Assembly (NCBI RefSeq): GCF_000447795.1
Contig: NZ_AUNI01000013.1
Location: 1 to 52,093 of the forward strand
Reading direction: 5' to 3'
Length of the DNA stretch: 52,093 nucleotides
From: Bacteriovorax sp. Seq25_V
Lineage (GTDB): Bacteria > Bdellovibrionota > Bacteriovoracia > Bacteriovoracales > Bacteriovoracaceae
Shown: in pieces, positions 51,630 through 52,093 of the stretch
Layout of the letters: every line of letters starts with the position of its first letter
Position numbering within the stretch: the first letter of the stretch is position 1
Notes under the pieces: generated by a model
Seen by the model: the letters and a program-made list of their open reading frames with translations, nothing else
What the model was told of the DNA's origin: nothing
Database searches by the model: none
Made by a program: the position numbers and the translations under genes

Positions 51630-52093
51630 AACTGCTCCAGTTAAATGGGGACAGCATCTCTCAAATAAATCGAGTTATAGTAATTTATAAAAATATCGAC
51701 ATGCTTTTGAAGCATGTCGATTCTCTTTGTCGTACACCAAGTTCTTCTCGCTAGTCTGTTAATATTTGCCCTAAACATGGCGCACGTGTGATTCAATGTA
51801 AATAGTGGATCGAAGCGAAGCTTCTTAAGTTCGCCTTGTCCAGCTACACAACCTCGTCCTCCTTTGTATCTCTTATATTCTGCTGCTGGAAAGTATCTAC
51901 TCACAAACTTTGGATATGCTTGGTGTTCATCTGATTGAATTGTTGCATCTTGAGCGACAACATTTTTAATCTTTTTAAATACTACTCTTAATCCTCTTTC
52001 ATGATCATTTTTTCGATATCCATATTTCTTTCGTGATTTATCAGCGAGTAGTCCAAATGCAGGAATGCTTGAAACCTTTGCTGCAAGTATATA
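51630..52093 (-). mobile_element. Right end of an insertion sequence (IS1-like), truncated by the window
   Basis: A transposase frame runs into the window from the right and ends at 51641. The short palindrome AACTG-CTC-CAGTT (51630-51642) lies at its end and may be part of the terminal repeat. The other end is outside the window, so I cannot confirm the repeat or target duplication. It is inserted within about 6 bases after the lplA stop codon. Confidence 0.7.
51641..52093 (-). CDS. IS1-like DDE transposase, C-terminal part
   Basis: The frame is open from the right edge of the window (starting IPAFGLLADKSRKKYG after about 9 codons) for 150 codons to the stop at 51641. It has the motif QSDEHQAYPKFVSRYF, typical of DDE transposases, and the C-terminal FTLNHTCAMFRANINRLAR then RTWCTTKRIDML, which resembles the end of IS1-type transposases. 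A GTG at 51904 is only an internal codon. The N-terminus lies outside. The family is likely IS1-like; I could not check this. Confidence 0.7.
   Translation of the reverse strand, partial: YILAAKVSSIPAFGLLADKSRKKYGYRKNDHERGLRVVFKKIKNVVAQDATIQSDEHQAYPKFVSRYFPAAEYKRYKGGRGCVAGQGELKKLRFDPLFTLNHTCAMFRANINRLARRTWCTTKRIDMLQKHVDIFINYYNSIYLRDAVPI

Noticed and set aside
1-52093. CRISPR arrays, tRNA or rRNA genes
   Set aside because: I looked for regular direct repeats, tRNA cloverleafs and rRNA-like stretches and found none by eye.

Overview
This 52 kb window is AT-rich bacterial chromosome, densely packed with genes on both strands. Several features suggest a marine or soil predatory bacterium of the Bdellovibrionota, most likely the Bacteriovorax/Halobacteriovorax side. 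These are the low GC content, frequent TTG and GTG starts, many lineage-type secreted proteins with no recognisable domain, orphan sensor kinases, and housekeeping genes of proteobacterial type. The placement is inference; there is no rRNA or other phylogenetic marker I could compare. I see no tRNA, rRNA or CRISPR array.

Region 1 (1-7.4 kb, minus strand) is an envelope and secretion block. A PP2C phosphatase is followed by an operon of a membrane-anchored M23 peptidase, secA, an acidic protein with a YbjQ-like C-terminus, and an FAD-dependent glycerol-3-phosphate dehydrogenase. Region 2 (7.6-12.3 kb, plus) is the conserved PrkA kinase - YeaH - SpoVR stress module, divergent from the PP2C phosphatase. 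Region 3 (12.4-17.4 kb) holds a FecR-domain protein ending in a likely beta-barrel, behind a hairpin that hides its ribosome binding site, and two secreted proteins of unknown function. Region 4 (17.4-22.5 kb, plus) runs: RpoH-like sigma factor, rpsO, pnp, dut, a PHA-system-like small protein, and a 2Fe-2S ferredoxin with a basic tail.

Region 5 (22.5-30.7 kb) has a small membrane protein, an orphan sensor kinase, a 338-bp non-coding gap rich in hairpins, the phnDCE transporter operon, a receiver-like/CheX fusion protein and an Ntn-hydrolase of the C45 type. Region 6 (30.7-39.5 kb) has an App1-like HAD phosphatase, an MgtC-family protein, and a three-gene operon ending in a coiled-coil protein with an alpha-crystallin-like C-terminus. 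The first gene of that operon has its Shine-Dalgarno sequence inside a perfect 11-bp inverted repeat. Envelope proteins and lipoproteins follow. Region 7 (39.6-48.1 kb) is nucleotide metabolism: gsk, an orphan PAS kinase, and a pyrimidine operon pyrB - carAB - pyrF. Here carA and carB are one continuous reading frame.

Region 8 (48.2-52.1 kb, plus) is divergent from pyrB across a perfect 10-bp inverted repeat. It carries a two-gene operon (unknown, possibly nuclease-like, plus a GmhB-like HAD phosphatase), a small secreted protein, and lplA. An insertion sequence begins just after the lplA stop codon and runs off the window.

The most unusual items are the CarA-CarB fusion, the coiled-coil/alpha-crystallin protein, the two hairpins that sequester ribosome binding sites, the structured gap near 24.9 kb, and the uncharacterised two-gene operon next to pyrB.
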